DNA of 64,000 nt from Streptacidiphilus sp041262165 (GTDB taxonomy: Bacteria; Actinomycetota; Actinomycetes; Streptomycetales; Streptomycetaceae): the NCBI RefSeq assembly GCF_041262165.1, contig NZ_JBGCBY010000012.1, positions 62,001-126,000 on the forward strand. The letters run 5' to 3'. Shown one piece after another: positions 17,656-26,457 of the stretch. The stretch's first letter is position 1. Every line of letters begins with the position of its first letter. The translations under genes and the position numbers were made by a program. A model generated the notes under the pieces. The model ran no database searches and was not told the DNA's origin. It saw only the letters and a list, made by a program, of their open reading frames with translations.

Positions 17656-18576
17656 GTGACCACCATCAGCATCGACCGGGTCTCCCGCTGGTTCGGCAAC
17701 GTCGTCGCCGTCAACGACGTCAGCATGACCATCGCGCCGGGCGTCACCGGTCTGCTCGGCCCCAACGGCGCGGGCAAGTCCACCCTCATCCACATGATGA
17801 GCGGCTTTCTGCCGCCCTCCTCGGGAACCGTCACCATCGACGGCGTCCAGGTGTGGAAGAACCAGCAGGCGTACCGCCAGATCGGCCTCGTCCCCGAGCG
17901 CGAGGCCATGTACGACTTCCTGACCGGCCACGAGTTCGTCCTCGCCAACGCCGAGCTGCACGGCCTGCCCGACCCCGGCGCGGCGGCCCAACGTGCGCTC
18001 GCCACCGTCGAGATGGAGTACGCACAGGACCGCAAGGTCACCACCTACTCCAAGGGCATGAAGCAGCGCGTCAAGATGGCCTCGGCGCTGGTCCACGACC
18101 CCGCCGTGCTGCTCCTCGACGAGCCCTTCAACGGCATGGACCCGCGGCAGCGGATGCACCTCATGGAGCTGCTGCGCCGCTTCGGCGCGGACGGGCGCAC
18201 CGTCCTCTTCTCCTCCCACATCCTGGAGGAGGTGGAGCAGCTCGCCCGCCACATCGAGGTGGTCGTCGCGGGCCGGCACGCGGCCTCGGGCGACTTCCGC
18301 AAGATCCGCCGTCTGATGACGGACCGTCCGCACCGCTACCTGGTCCGCTCCAGCGACGACCGCGCGCTCGCCGCCGCGCTGATCGCGGACCCCTCCACGG
18401 CCGGGATCGAGCTCGACTGGACCGAGAAGGCGCTGCGCATCCAGGCCATCGACTTCTACCGCTTCACGGAGCTGGTGCCCCGGGTCGCGAAGGAGGCCGG
18501 CATCCGGCTGCTCACCGTTTCGCCCGCCGACGAGTCCCTGGAGAGCGTCTTCTCCTACCTCGTGACCTCCGCATGA
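17656..18576 (+). CDS. ABC transporter ATP-binding protein (second pair)
   Basis: 306 residues. Walker A GPNGAGKST (~36-44), signature YSKGMKQRVKMASAL (~133), Walker B VLLLDEPFNGMDP and switch FSSHILEEVEQ are intact; an Asn-Gly-Met replaces the usual Thr-Asn-Gly-Leu after the Walker B Glu-Pro. The GTG at 17656 lies 10 bp after the first permease and is preceded by GAGAGG. It is about as similar in plan to the first ATPase as expected from a duplicated ATPase-permease unit. Confidence 0.92.
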   Translation: MTTISIDRVSRWFGNVVAVNDVSMTIAPGVTGLLGPNGAGKSTLIHMMSGFLPPSSGTVTIDGVQVWKNQQAYRQIGLVPEREAMYDFLTGHEFVLANAELHGLPDPGAAAQRALATVEMEYAQDRKVTTYSKGMKQRVKMASALVHDPAVLLLDEPFNGMDPRQRMHLMELLRRFGADGRTVLFSSHILEEVEQLARHIEVVVAGRHAASGDFRKIRRLMTDRPHRYLVRSSDDRALAAALIADPSTAGIELDWTEKALRIQAIDFYRFTELVPRVAKEAGIRLLTVSPADESLESVFSYLVTSA

Positions 18577-18619
18577 CCAGCACCCACGGGACTCCAACGT
18601 CTGACAAGAAGGTGAATCA

Positions 18620-19336
18620 GTGAACACCACCGTCGCCCGGCTGACCGTACGCGGCCTGCTCGGTCGCCGCCGCGGCCTGCTGCTGCTCGCGGTGCCCGCG
18701 CTGCTGCTGGTCCTGTCGGTGATCATCCGCCTGGCCGTCGGCCAGGACGAGTCCACCACCGTCAACGTCCTGGGCACCCTCGCCCTGGGCACTCTGGTTC
18801 CGCTGCTCGGCCTGATCGCCGGGACCGGGGCGATCGGCCCGGAGATCGACGACGGTTCGATCATCTACCTGCTGGCGAAGCCGCTGCCGCGCTGGAAGAT
18901 CATCATCACCAAGCTGCTGGTGGCCATCGGGTGCACCGTCGTCTTCGCCGCGATCCCGACCTACCTGGCCGGGGTCATCCTGTTCGGCAACTTCGAGAGC
19001 CTCGCGCTGGCCTACGGGGTCGGGGCGCTCATCGCCGGGGTCGCCTACAGCGCGATCTTCCTGCTGTTCGGCGTGATCACCAGGCACGCGGTCGTCGTCG
19101 GCCTGATGTACTCGCTGCTCTGGGAGAGCATCGTCGGCAACTTCGTCACCGGCGCCAAAACCCTCAGCGTCCAGCAGTGGGCGCTGTCGGTGGCCAAGCG
19201 CATCGCCGACCCGGGCGTGGTCAGCTCGTCGGTGCACCTGCCCACCGCCGTGCCGCTGCTCATCGTGGTCACGCTGGGGACGGCCACGCTGGCGGCGGTC
19301 CGGCTGAGCCGACTCACCCTCGCGGGCGAGGAGTAA
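18620..19336 (+). CDS. ABC-2 type permease (second pair)
   Basis: 238 residues, six membrane segments; N-terminal TVARLTVRGLLGRRRGLLL is the usual amphipathic entry of the smaller ABC-2 permeases, and GPEIDDGSIIYLLAKPLPR (~75-93) is the conserved coupling region. GTG at 18620 after GAAGGTGAA. It completes the second ATPase-permease pair; the four genes are closely spaced and end at a strong hairpin, so they form one operon. Confidence 0.9.
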   Translation: MNTTVARLTVRGLLGRRRGLLLLAVPALLLVLSVIIRLAVGQDESTTVNVLGTLALGTLVPLLGLIAGTGAIGPEIDDGSIIYLLAKPLPRWKIIITKLLVAIGCTVVFAAIPTYLAGVILFGNFESLALAYGVGALIAGVAYSAIFLLFGVITRHAVVVGLMYSLLWESIVGNFVTGAKTLSVQQWALSVAKRIADPGVVSSSVHLPTAVPLLIVVTLGTATLAAVRLSRLTLAGEE

Positions 19337-19350
19337 CGACCCGCCCGCAC

Positions 19351-19397
19351 CCTCGGGGTGAGTTGCCGTCGCGGGGGGACGGCAACCCACCCCGAGG
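19351..19397 (+). terminator. Hairpin terminator after the ABC operon
   Basis: A long inverted repeat, CCTCGGGGTG-A-GTTGCCGTC against GACGGCAAC-C-CACCCCGAGG (19 pairs, one mismatch, 8-base loop), starts 14 bp after the last ABC stop codon. Confidence 0.8.
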
Positions 19398-19423
19398 CAC
19401 GTCTGCGCCCCAGGCCGTCAGCG

Positions 19424-19641
19424 CTAGGGTCTGTCCGGCCGATCTTCGCGGGCGCCCACCGCCGCAGTGACACCATGCGGCTCCGCCGCGTGACGGCACC
19501 TCGCCGCGTTGGCGAAACGCCCTGGTAGCTCCGCTGCGAAGGGCGCTCCGCCGCCTTGCGAGGCACCGCACCAGACGGCGTGCGCCCCGCGGCGGAGCCG
19601 CTGATGCCCGCAGCCGCGAAGATCGGCCGGACAGACCCTAG
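19424..19641. mobile_element. MITE-like element with 28-bp perfect terminal inverted repeats
   Basis: Bases 19424-19451 and 19614-19641 are exact reverse complements, 28 bp each, starting CTAGGGTCTGTCC. They enclose ~160 bp without an ORF but with internal palindromes (GCGGCTCCGCCGCG at ~19478 and its complement at ~19590). Size, perfect ends and lack of a gene are those of a non-autonomous MITE. CTAG at both ends fits insertion into CTAG or TA by a Tc1/IS630-like or related transposase (inference). Its right end lies over the stop codon of the MFS gene at 19638. Confidence 0.65.
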
Positions 19642-20918
19642 GCGCGCAGAGTGTGCGCGCGCCCCGCGCCGAGACCGGCGACTAGGCCCACCGCGCAGCA
19701 GACCAGCAGCAGCACCAGCGGCAGCGTCCAAGCCCCGGTTGCCTGGTGCAGCGCGCCGAAGCCGACCGGACCGCAGGCCGCGATGAAGTAGCCCACCGTC
19801 TGCGACATCCCGGACAGCTGCGAGGCCACGGCCGCGCACCCGGAACGCAGCACGATCAGCGCCATCGCCAGCCCGAAGCCACCGCCCTGGGCGATCCCCA
19901 GCAGCACCGCCCACGCCCAGGCGCCGCCGACCGGCGCGAGGACCAGCCCCAGCACTCCGGCGGCGTTGCAGCACACCATCAGCGCGACCAGCTTGCGCTG
20001 GCTGCTCATCCGACCGGCCATCAGCGGCACCAGGAACGCGCCCGCGATCTGCACCAGGTTGCTGAACGCGAAGATCACTCCGGCGGCGGAGCGGGACATG
20101 CCCTGGTCGGTGAGGATCGTCGGCAGCCAGGCGATCAGGGTGTAGGACAGCAGCGACTGGATGCCCATGAACACGGCCAGCTGCCAGGCCAGCGGGTGCC
20201 GCCACAGTCTGGTCATCCGTCCGGCGGAGGCCGCGGAGGCGGTGGGCGTGCCGGGCGTGCCGGGCGGGCTCGCCTGCGGCACCGGGGTCGCTGCGGCGGG
20301 CTTCCGTACCTGCGGCAGCCACACCGCGGCGGCCACCAGCGCCAGCACCGACCAGGACGCCAGCGAGCCCTGCCAGCCACGGAGGGCATGCTCCATGGGA
20401 ACGGACAGCGCCGCGGCCATCGTCGCGCCGACGATCATCGCGGTGGAGTAGACACCGGTCATCGTCGCCGCGCGCTCCGGGAAGTCCCGCTTCACCAGGC
20501 CCGGCATGGTGACGTTGAGCAGCGCGATGGCCGCTCCGATCACGATGCTGCCCGCGAACAGCGTCCACATCCCGCTGACCACCCGCAGGCCGACCCCGGC
20601 CGCGAGCAGCCCCAGCGCACCGAAGACGACCCGCTCCGGGCCGAACCGGCGCACCAGCTTGGGCACGAACGGCGCGGTCACACCCATCAGCAGCACCGGG
20701 AGGGTGGTGAGCAGACCGCCGGCGGTCGAGGACAGGCCGTAGCTTCCACTGACGTCGGTGAGCAGCGGGGACACGGCGGAGAGCGCGGCCCGCATGTTGA
20801 GCGAGACCAGCAGGATGCCGACCAGCGCCGTGGCCGGGTGGACGGCGATGCGGGCGAGGAGGGAGGGGGAGGCAGTGGCGGCTTGGCGGACCGGCGCGTC
20901 GAGTGTGGTGCGGGACAT
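19638..20918 (-). CDS. MFS transporter, CynX/NimT-like
   Basis: 426 residues, 12 transmembrane segments. The opening LLVSLNMRAALSAVSPLL (~37-54) is typical of the CynX/NimT (cyanate, 2-nitroimidazole) group, which exports small anions or drugs. The stop codon TAG falls inside the CTAG end of the MITE-like element, so the last residues and stop may be element-derived. It lies 48 bp downstream of a GntR-type regulator on the same strand and is probably controlled by it. Confidence 0.9.
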   Translation of the reverse strand: MSRTTLDAPVRQAATASPSLLARIAVHPATALVGILLVSLNMRAALSAVSPLLTDVSGSYGLSSTAGGLLTTLPVLLMGVTAPFVPKLVRRFGPERVVFGALGLLAAGVGLRVVSGMWTLFAGSIVIGAAIALLNVTMPGLVKRDFPERAATMTGVYSTAMIVGATMAAALSVPMEHALRGWQGSLASWSVLALVAAAVWLPQVRKPAAATPVPQASPPGTPGTPTASAASAGRMTRLWRHPLAWQLAVFMGIQSLLSYTLIAWLPTILTDQGMSRSAAGVIFAFSNLVQIAGAFLVPLMAGRMSSQRKLVALMVCCNAAGVLGLVLAPVGGAWAWAVLLGIAQGGGFGLAMALIVLRSGCAAVASQLSGMSQTVGYFIAACGPVGFGALHQATGAWTLPLVLLLVCCAVGLVAGLGAGRAHTLRA

Positions 20919-20966
20919 GGCGTTCTTTCCGGAGTTTCGGGCGGTGCGAGACGTCGGGCGGGCAGG

Positions 20967-21695
20967 TCAGCCGTTGTCGCCGAGCAGTCGGTCGCCGAGC
21001 AGTCGGCCCACGGCCGCCATCGGCTCGGCCAGCAGCAGCCGGCACGCGGCCTCGGCGCTCTCCGGGTCGCCGGAGGCGACGGCGTCGACCAGGGCGCGGT
21101 GCGAGGTGAGGTCGACCTCGGGCATGTCGTGGTCGCCGAAGGCGGAGTGCATCGACTCCCGTACGGAGGCGCTGAAGTAGCGGTAGACCTCGGTGAGTGC
21201 GGGATTGTGCGCGGACTCGACCATCGCCGTGTGGAACTCCAGGTCGTGCTCGACGCTGGCTTCGCGACCGGCGCGCTCGGGGTGGCTGCGCAGGATCTCC
21301 GCCTCGGCGTCGAGCGCGGCGCGCATCCGGGCCAGGTCCTCGGGGGTGTGGCGGAGCGCGGCGAGCCTGGCGGCCTCGGTCTCGAGCGCGGCTCGGACCT
21401 CCAGCACGTCGCGCACGCCCGCGCGCTGCACACCGTGCAGGACGGCAGCCGGGTCGCTGGTGGAGCGGACGAAGGTGCCTTCGCCCTGGCGCGACTGCAG
21501 CATCCCGGTGTGGACCAGGACGCGCACGGCCTCGCGGACGGTGTTGCGGCCGACCTGGAGCTGCTCGGCCAGTTCGTGCTCGGTCGGGATGCGGTCGCCG
21601 AGCTGCCAGGCGCCGCTGCTGAGCTGCGCACGGAGTTGCTCGATGGCAGAGTCGACCAGGGAGGTGCGCCCGGCGGCCTGCAGATTGTTGCTCAC
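20967..21695 (-). CDS. GntR-family regulator, FadR subgroup
   Basis: 242 residues. The N-terminal winged helix (~12-75) includes LGDRIPTEHELAEQLQVGRNTVREAVRVL, the FadR-type recognition helix, and GEGTFVR as the wing. The C-terminal ~150 residues are the all-helical FCD ligand-binding domain with conserved Asp/His positions (DLEFHTAMVESAHN). These regulators are released from DNA by an organic acid or similar ligand. It probably represses the downstream MFS gene and itself. Confidence 0.92.
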   Translation of the reverse strand: MSNNLQAAGRTSLVDSAIEQLRAQLSSGAWQLGDRIPTEHELAEQLQVGRNTVREAVRVLVHTGMLQSRQGEGTFVRSTSDPAAVLHGVQRAGVRDVLEVRAALETEAARLAALRHTPEDLARMRAALDAEAEILRSHPERAGREASVEHDLEFHTAMVESAHNPALTEVYRYFSASVRESMHSAFGDHDMPEVDLTSHRALVDAVASGDPESAEAACRLLLAEPMAAVGRLLGDRLLGDNG

Positions 21696-21805
21696 GGGAT
21701 CCGTCCTCCGGTCGTCCTACATCCTCTTGCCCGGTCATCCTACAACTGATTTCGCCGCCGATGCCCACCGGGGTCGAGCAGCAGCGCCGCGAGCGCGGGA
21801 GCGTG

Positions 21806-22558
21806 CTACCCGCGACCGATCAGCGGCATCGCGGTCGCCATCACGGTGACGAAGGGGATGTTGGCCTCCAGCGGTAGTGAGGCCATGTGGACCACGGTGC
21901 GCGCCACGTCGGCGACGTCCATGGTCGGCTCGACCGCGGTGCTGCCGTCGGCCTGCAGGATGCCGGTGCTCATCCGCTTCGTCATGTCGGTGGCGGCGTT
22001 GCCGATGTCGATCTGCCCGCAGGCGATGCGATGCCGGCGGCCGTCCAGGGCCAGCGACTTGGTCAGGCCGGTGATCGCATGCTTGGTAGCGGTGTAGGCG
22101 ATGCTGTGCGGCCGGGGTGCGTGCGCCGACACGGAGCCGTTGTTGATGATGCGTCCGCCCTGAGGGTCCTGAGCCATCATCAGCCGGTAGGCGCCCTGCG
22201 CGCAGAGGAAGGCCCCGGTGAGGTTGGTGTCCACGACCGCGCGCCACTGCTCGTATGCCAGTTCCTCGGGCGGCGAGGCGATCGCGGAGACCCCGGCGTT
22301 GTTGAACAGCAGGTCCAGGCGGCCGAAGCGCTCCCGTACGGCGGCGAACAGCGCGTCGACGGACGCGGGGTCGGACACGTCGGTGGGAGCGACCAGCGTC
22401 GCGCCGGGCGTTCCGGCCGCCGCGGTCTCCCGCAGCGGCTCCTCCCGTCGCCCGGCGAGCGCCACCGCCCACCCGGCGTCCAGCAGGGCCAGCGCGGTCG
22501 CCCGCCCGATGCCGGAACCCGCTCCCGTGACCACCGCCACACCCGTGTATCCGCTCAT
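21806..22558 (-). CDS. Short-chain dehydrogenase/reductase
   Basis: 250 residues, the classical SDR length. TGAGSGIG (~12-19) binds NAD(P), NNAG (~84) stabilises the fold, the catalytic Ser lies in INNGSVSA and Tyr/Lys in YTATK (~150). The RR following GW.VALAG suggests a preference for NADP. The substrate is unknown. The ATG at 22558 begins SGYTGVAVVTG; the open frame upstream is antisense to the HAD gene and not used. It lies 28 bp downstream of the HAD gene, so it may be co-transcribed with serS and that gene. Confidence 0.92.
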   Translation of the reverse strand: MSGYTGVAVVTGAGSGIGRATALALLDAGWAVALAGRREEPLRETAAAGTPGATLVAPTDVSDPASVDALFAAVRERFGRLDLLFNNAGVSAIASPPEELAYEQWRAVVDTNLTGAFLCAQGAYRLMMAQDPQGGRIINNGSVSAHAPRPHSIAYTATKHAITGLTKSLALDGRRHRIACGQIDIGNAATDMTKRMSTGILQADGSTAVEPTMDVADVARTVVHMASLPLEANIPFVTVMATAMPLIGRG

Positions 22559-22586
22559 GCTGGGCAGCGTAGCCGCACGGTCCGGT

Positions 22587-23429
22587 TCAGCGGGTTTGGG
22601 GGAAGAGCCGTTCGAGCACCACGGCGACGCCGTCCGCGTCATTGCCGAGGGTGATCTCGTCGGCGGCCTGCAGCAGTTCGGGGTGGGCATCGGCCATCGC
22701 CACGCTGTGCGCGGCCCAGGCGAACATGGGCAGGTCGTTGGGCATGTCGCCGAAGGCGATGGCCCGGTCCTTCCGGACGCCCAGCCGGGCGGCGGCCAGT
22801 GCGAGGCCGGTGGCCTTGGACATGCCCAGCGGGAGGACCTCGACGAAGCCGGGGCCCGCCAGCACCACATCCACCAGCTGCCCCGCGATCGCCTGGGCGA
22901 TCCCGGTCAACTCGTCGTCGGAGAGGGCGGCGTGCTGCAGGAACATCCGGGTGATCGGCTCGGTCCACAGCTCGGCCGGGTCGTCGACCCGCACGATGTC
23001 GCCGTCCTCGGGCAGCCGGTAGCCGGAGCCGCACAGCACCTCGCCGTCCAGACCCTCGCGGGAGACGGCCAGGAACAGTGGGCCGGTCTCGGCCTCGATC
23101 TTGCCGAGCGCGACCTGCGCCAGCTGGCGGTCGAGGGTGATCGAGGTGAGCAGCCGGTGCGCACCCGCGTCGTACACCTGCCCGCCCTGGCCGCAGACGG
23201 CGAGTCCGGTGTAGCCGATGGCGTCGAGGGTGGGCCGGGTCCAGGCTGCCGAGCGCCCGGTCACCACGATGTGTACCGCCCCGGGGGCCCGAGCCGCGGC
23301 GAGCGCCCGCTGCGTGCGCTCCGACACGGTGTGGTCGGAGCGCAGCAGGGTGCCGTCGAGATCGGTGGCGATCAGGTCGTACGGACGGGGCTGATGACTG
23401 GTGAAGCCAAGACTGTCGGTCGGACTCAC
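22587..23429 (-). CDS. Cof-type HAD hydrolase, coupled to serS
   Basis: 280 residues. LIATDLDGTLLRSD (~19-32) is HAD motif I, VVTGR (~57) motif II, DLPMFAWAAHSVAMADAHPEL near the C-terminus carries the motif IV region (FGDMPNDLPMF). The insertion between motifs II and III is the large C2B cap of Cof/YidA phosphatases. Start ATG overlaps the serS stop as ATGA, so it is translated together with serS. In Streptomyces this pairing is conserved (from memory); the substrate is unknown. Confidence 0.92.
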   Translation of the reverse strand: MSPTDSLGFTSHQPRPYDLIATDLDGTLLRSDHTVSERTQRALAAARAPGAVHIVVTGRSAAWTRPTLDAIGYTGLAVCGQGGQVYDAGAHRLLTSITLDRQLAQVALGKIEAETGPLFLAVSREGLDGEVLCGSGYRLPEDGDIVRVDDPAELWTEPITRMFLQHAALSDDELTGIAQAIAGQLVDVVLAGPGFVEVLPLGMSKATGLALAAARLGVRKDRAIAFGDMPNDLPMFAWAAHSVAMADAHPELLQAADEITLGNDADGVAVVLERLFPQTR

Positions 23430-24703
23430 TTGCCGATCGGCTCCAGGACGGAGCGGCCACCCAGGTAGGGGCGCAGCGCCTCAGGGACGACGACGGAGCC
23501 GTCGGCCTGCTGGTGCGTCTCCAGGATCGCGACGATGGTGCGCGGCACAGCGCACAGCGTCCCGTTGAGGGTGGCGAGGGGGCGGTTGCCCTTCTCGCCG
23601 CGCATCCGGATGTCCAGGCGCCGGGACTGGTACTCGGTGCAGTTGGACGTCGAGGTCAGCTCGCGGTACTTGCCCTGGGTGGGGATCCACGCCTCGATGT
23701 CGAACTTCCGGGTCGCGGAGGAGCCCAGGTCGCCCGACGCGACGTCGATGACCCGGTAGGCGAGACCCAGCTTGTCGAGGAACTGCTTCTCCCACTCCAA
23801 CAGCCGCTGGTGCTCGGCTTCGGCGTCCTCCGGCGTGGTGAAGACGAACATCTCGACCTTGTCGAATTGGTGCACCCGGATGATGCCGCGGGTGTCCTTG
23901 CCGTACGTCCCGGCCTCGCGGCGGAAGCAGGGCGAGAAGCCGGCGTAGCGCAGCGGCAGCCGGTCCGCGTCGATGATCTCGTCCATGTGGTACGCGGCCA
24001 GCGGCACCTCGGACGTGCCGACCAGGTAGAAGTCGTCCTCCTCCAACCGGAAGACGTTCTCCGCGGCCTGGCCGAGGAAGCCGGTGCCTTCCATGGCGCG
24101 GGGCTTGACCAGCGCCGGGGTCAGCATCGGGGTGAAGCCGGCCTCGACGGCCTGGGCGATGGCCATGTTGACCAGGGCCAGTTCCAGCAACGCGCCGACG
24201 CCGGTGAGGTAGTAGAAGCGCGAACCCGACACCTTTGCGGCGCGCTCGATGTCGATGGCACCCAGGATGCGGCCCAGCTCGACGTGGTCGCGGGGCTCGA
24301 AGCCCTCCGCGGCGAAGTCGCGCGGGAGGCCGACCTCCTCCAGCGTGACGAAGTCCTCCTCGCCGCCGATCGGGGCGTCGGGGTGGAGCAGGTTGGCGAA
24401 CAGCCCCTGCAGGCGCTTCGCCTCCTCGTCCGCCTCGGACTGCTCGGCGGCCGCGGACTTGACCTCGGCGGCGAGGGCGGAGGCGCGCTGCAGCAGCTCC
24501 GCCTTCTCGTCGCCCTTGGCGCTGCGGATCTGCAGGCCGATCTGCCGCTGCTCGTTGCGGAGTTCGTCGAATCGGGAACCGGACGACCTGCGCCGCTCAT
24601 CGGCACTGAGGAGGGCGTCGACCAGGGCGACGTCCTCTCCACGGGCGCGCTGCGAGGCGCGTACTCGGTCGGGGTCCTCACGGAGCAGGCGAAGGTCAAT
24701 CAC
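23426..24703 (-). CDS. serS: Seryl-tRNA synthetase
   Basis: 425 residues, the usual bacterial length. It charges tRNA-Ser in the cytoplasm. The N-terminal ~110 residues are the coiled-coil tRNA-binding arm (RNEQRQIGLQIRSAKGDEKAELL). The class II core carries TSEVPLAAYH, motif 2 FRREAGTYGKDTRGIIRVHQF, ELTSTSNCTEYQSRR and motif 3 NGTLCAVPRTIVAILE. GTG at 24703 starts MIDLRLLREDPDRVR, the canonical SerRS opening; the longer frame beyond it is antisense to the deacetylase gene. No T-box leader could be recognised in the 199 bp to the divergent gene. A tRNA-Ser gene lies 25 kb away at 49347. Confidence 0.97.
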   Translation of the reverse strand: MIDLRLLREDPDRVRASQRARGEDVALVDALLSADERRRSSGSRFDELRNEQRQIGLQIRSAKGDEKAELLQRASALAAEVKSAAAEQSEADEEAKRLQGLFANLLHPDAPIGGEEDFVTLEEVGLPRDFAAEGFEPRDHVELGRILGAIDIERAAKVSGSRFYYLTGVGALLELALVNMAIAQAVEAGFTPMLTPALVKPRAMEGTGFLGQAAENVFRLEEDDFYLVGTSEVPLAAYHMDEIIDADRLPLRYAGFSPCFRREAGTYGKDTRGIIRVHQFDKVEMFVFTTPEDAEAEHQRLLEWEKQFLDKLGLAYRVIDVASGDLGSSATRKFDIEAWIPTQGKYRELTSTSNCTEYQSRRLDIRMRGEKGNRPLATLNGTLCAVPRTIVAILETHQQADGSVVVPEALRPYLGGRSVLEPIGK

Positions 24704-24902
24704 GGGGATGAGCCTACCGGTCGCGCGAGTGCGAATGCCTCTGCATTGCCGCCCGGGCGAGGGCTGAGGGGGTGAGCCGAGTGCTTTGTCACATGTTCGT
24801 CCCGCGTCCGTCCCGGTACCTCGCCAACCCTCATAAACCGTAGCAAGGCTCACTATTCGACTGCATAGGGTGGGCACACGTACCGATCGAGGGGGGCATC
24901 GC

Positions 24903-25688
24903 ATGGGCATGCGTTGGAACGGCCGAATAGCTGTGGCAGGGGGCGCAGTCGTGGCGCTGATGACGCTGGCGGGCTGCGGCGGCTCCGCCACCGGGGCGGC
25001 GGCGGGCAGGCCGTCGACCAGCTCGTCCCCGTCGGCGAAGACCACTTCGGGCGACAACGTGCCGCCCGGCGGGACCGAGACGGTCAGCCGGACGATCGAG
25101 TACACCACCGGTGCGAAGGACCGCTCGATCGCGCTGACCTTCGACGACGGGCCGAGCCCGGTCTGGACGCCGAAGATCCTCGCCCTGCTGGCGCAGTACC
25201 ACGCCCACGCGACCTTCTGCGAGATCGGGCCCAACGCCAAGGCGGCACCGGCGACGGTCCAGGCGATCCGCGCGGCCGGCGACCGGCTCTGCGACCACTC
25301 GGTCTCGCACAACGAGGCCATGAGCAAGTGGACCGAGCAGCGGCAGACCTACGAGATCACCGGCGCCAGGCAGATGATCGTGGAGGCGGGCGGCAGCGGT
25401 ACCGAGGTGAGCTGGTTCCGGGCGCCGGGCGGGGACTTCTCGCCCCTGAACCGGCACATCTCGGCGGTGAACGGACTGCGTCCGCTGGGCTGGACCGTGG
25501 ACAGCAACGACTGGCAGCGGCCCGGGGTCGCCACGATCCTGTCCAACATCCGCAAGGAGATCAGGCCCGGCGCGATCGTCCTCATGCACGACGGGGGCGG
25601 CGACCGGAGCCAGACTCTGGCCGCACTGCAGCAACTGCTCCCGCAACTGGTCAGCGAGGGGTACTCTTTCGATTTCCCCGCCAAATGA
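24903..25688 (+). CDS. Polysaccharide deacetylase (CE4) lipoprotein
   Basis: 261 residues. The ATG at 24903 follows GAGGGGGG by 6 bases. A lipoprotein signal ends in LMTLAGC (Cys ~23), then a Ser/Thr/Pro linker to ~60. The NodB domain shows TFDDGPSP (motif 1, catalytic Asp and metal Asp), HSVSHNE (motif 2, the two zinc His), RAPGGDFS (motif 3) and LMHDGGG (motif 5 with catalytic His). It removes N-acetyl groups from peptidoglycan or another surface glycan outside the membrane. Divergent from serS. Confidence 0.93.
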   Translation: MGMRWNGRIAVAGGAVVALMTLAGCGGSATGAAAGRPSTSSSPSAKTTSGDNVPPGGTETVSRTIEYTTGAKDRSIALTFDDGPSPVWTPKILALLAQYHAHATFCEIGPNAKAAPATVQAIRAAGDRLCDHSVSHNEAMSKWTEQRQTYEITGARQMIVEAGGSGTEVSWFRAPGGDFSPLNRHISAVNGLRPLGWTVDSNDWQRPGVATILSNIRKEIRPGAIVLMHDGGGDRSQTLAALQQLLPQLVSEGYSFDFPAK

Positions 25689-25753
25689 TCAACCATTGAC
25701 AACGCCTGTCCGGTTCTGTCCGTAATGATGACAGTTGTGGCGGAATGCCGAAC

Positions 25754-26097
25754 TGGGGATAACTGCCCTCAGCCTGTGGATATCTCGATTGATCCTGCGG
25801 ATTCATGGATTTGTCCACAGTCGCAGCGGGCGGCCTGTGGATCGCGGGGGATGGCGTGCGCGGCAGGCCCGGAGCGGGGAAGGACGCCTCTAAACCCTGA
25901 TACTCGCCACGGTTGCGTGATTTTTGGCGAACCTACGGAGAGCGGAAGGGAAACGCGTGGCCTGTATCCGCATATGTCCGACTCGGGCGGCCGGGCGGCT
26001 ATCAGGGTGACAGCGAGGGCATCCCGGCGATTTGTCGACTCATCCCCAGCCTGTGGATAACTTGCGGCCGTCCCCACCTGGGCCGGTCTGGGGAAAA
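25754..26097. other. Intergenic cluster of DnaA-box-like 9-mers
   Basis: Two exact boxes are seen: TTGTCCACA at 25811-25819 and TTATCCACA (read on the minus strand) at 26052-26060. Near matches are ATATCCACA at 25775-25783, TTATCCCCA at 25754-25762, CGATCCACA at 25836-25844 and TTTTCCCCA at 26089-26097. The whole gap 25689-26457 has no gene and is locally less GC-rich, with GATCCAA repeats near 26145-26165. DnaA-box clusters outside oriC are known in Streptomyces coelicolor and at least one affects replication; that this is an equivalent is inference. Confidence 0.6.
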
Positions 26098-26265
26098 CCG
26101 CCAAGAAGCGGTCGGGTGACCGTCAATCCCAGGCTGAAAAAGATGATCCAAAGCGATCCAAGGCGATCACCGGCGAGGGGTGGACGCGTGCCGGGTGGGT
26201 CGCGGAAGGGTGGCGGACGGCTCGGCCTACGGCCTGGGGAGCGATCGGGCTCGGGTCAGCGCGCG

Positions 26266-26299
26266 CCGTCGCAGTGACACTGTGCGGCTCCGCCGCGTG
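26266..26299 (+). repeat. Second copy of the MITE core motif
   Basis: These 34 bases match 19459-19492, the interior of the MITE-like element, with three differences (shared GTGCGGCTCCGCCGCGTG-type core after GCAGTGACAC). Similarity continues patchily to about 26345. No 28-bp terminal repeat was found, so this is a degenerate or related element in the gap before pheA. Confidence 0.5.
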
Positions 26300-26457
26300 G
26301 CCTTCGATGGCCAGGCGCCGGGACGCCCTTGGAGCGGAGCTACGTGCGGCCTGCTGTTGCCAGCCGCTGCTGTTGCGGCCGGCAACGCGGCAAGCGGAGG
26401 TGCGGCAGGCGGAGGTGCCTGGCGGTGGGCGCCGGAACCCTGTCGCCCCCCGGGCCG

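Noticed and set aside
19045..21768. 907-codon open frame on the minus strand over MFS, GntR and MITE
   Set aside because: Out-of-frame GC-rich shadow rich in Arg/Gly/Ala; the MFS and GntR frames explain the region.
24704..24902. T-box leader upstream of serS
   Set aside because: No specifier loop or conserved T-box core could be found in the 199 bp.
25689..26457. Chromosomal origin oriC itself
   Set aside because: No dnaA or dnaN beside it and far fewer boxes than a Streptomyces oriC; treated as a DnaA-box cluster only.
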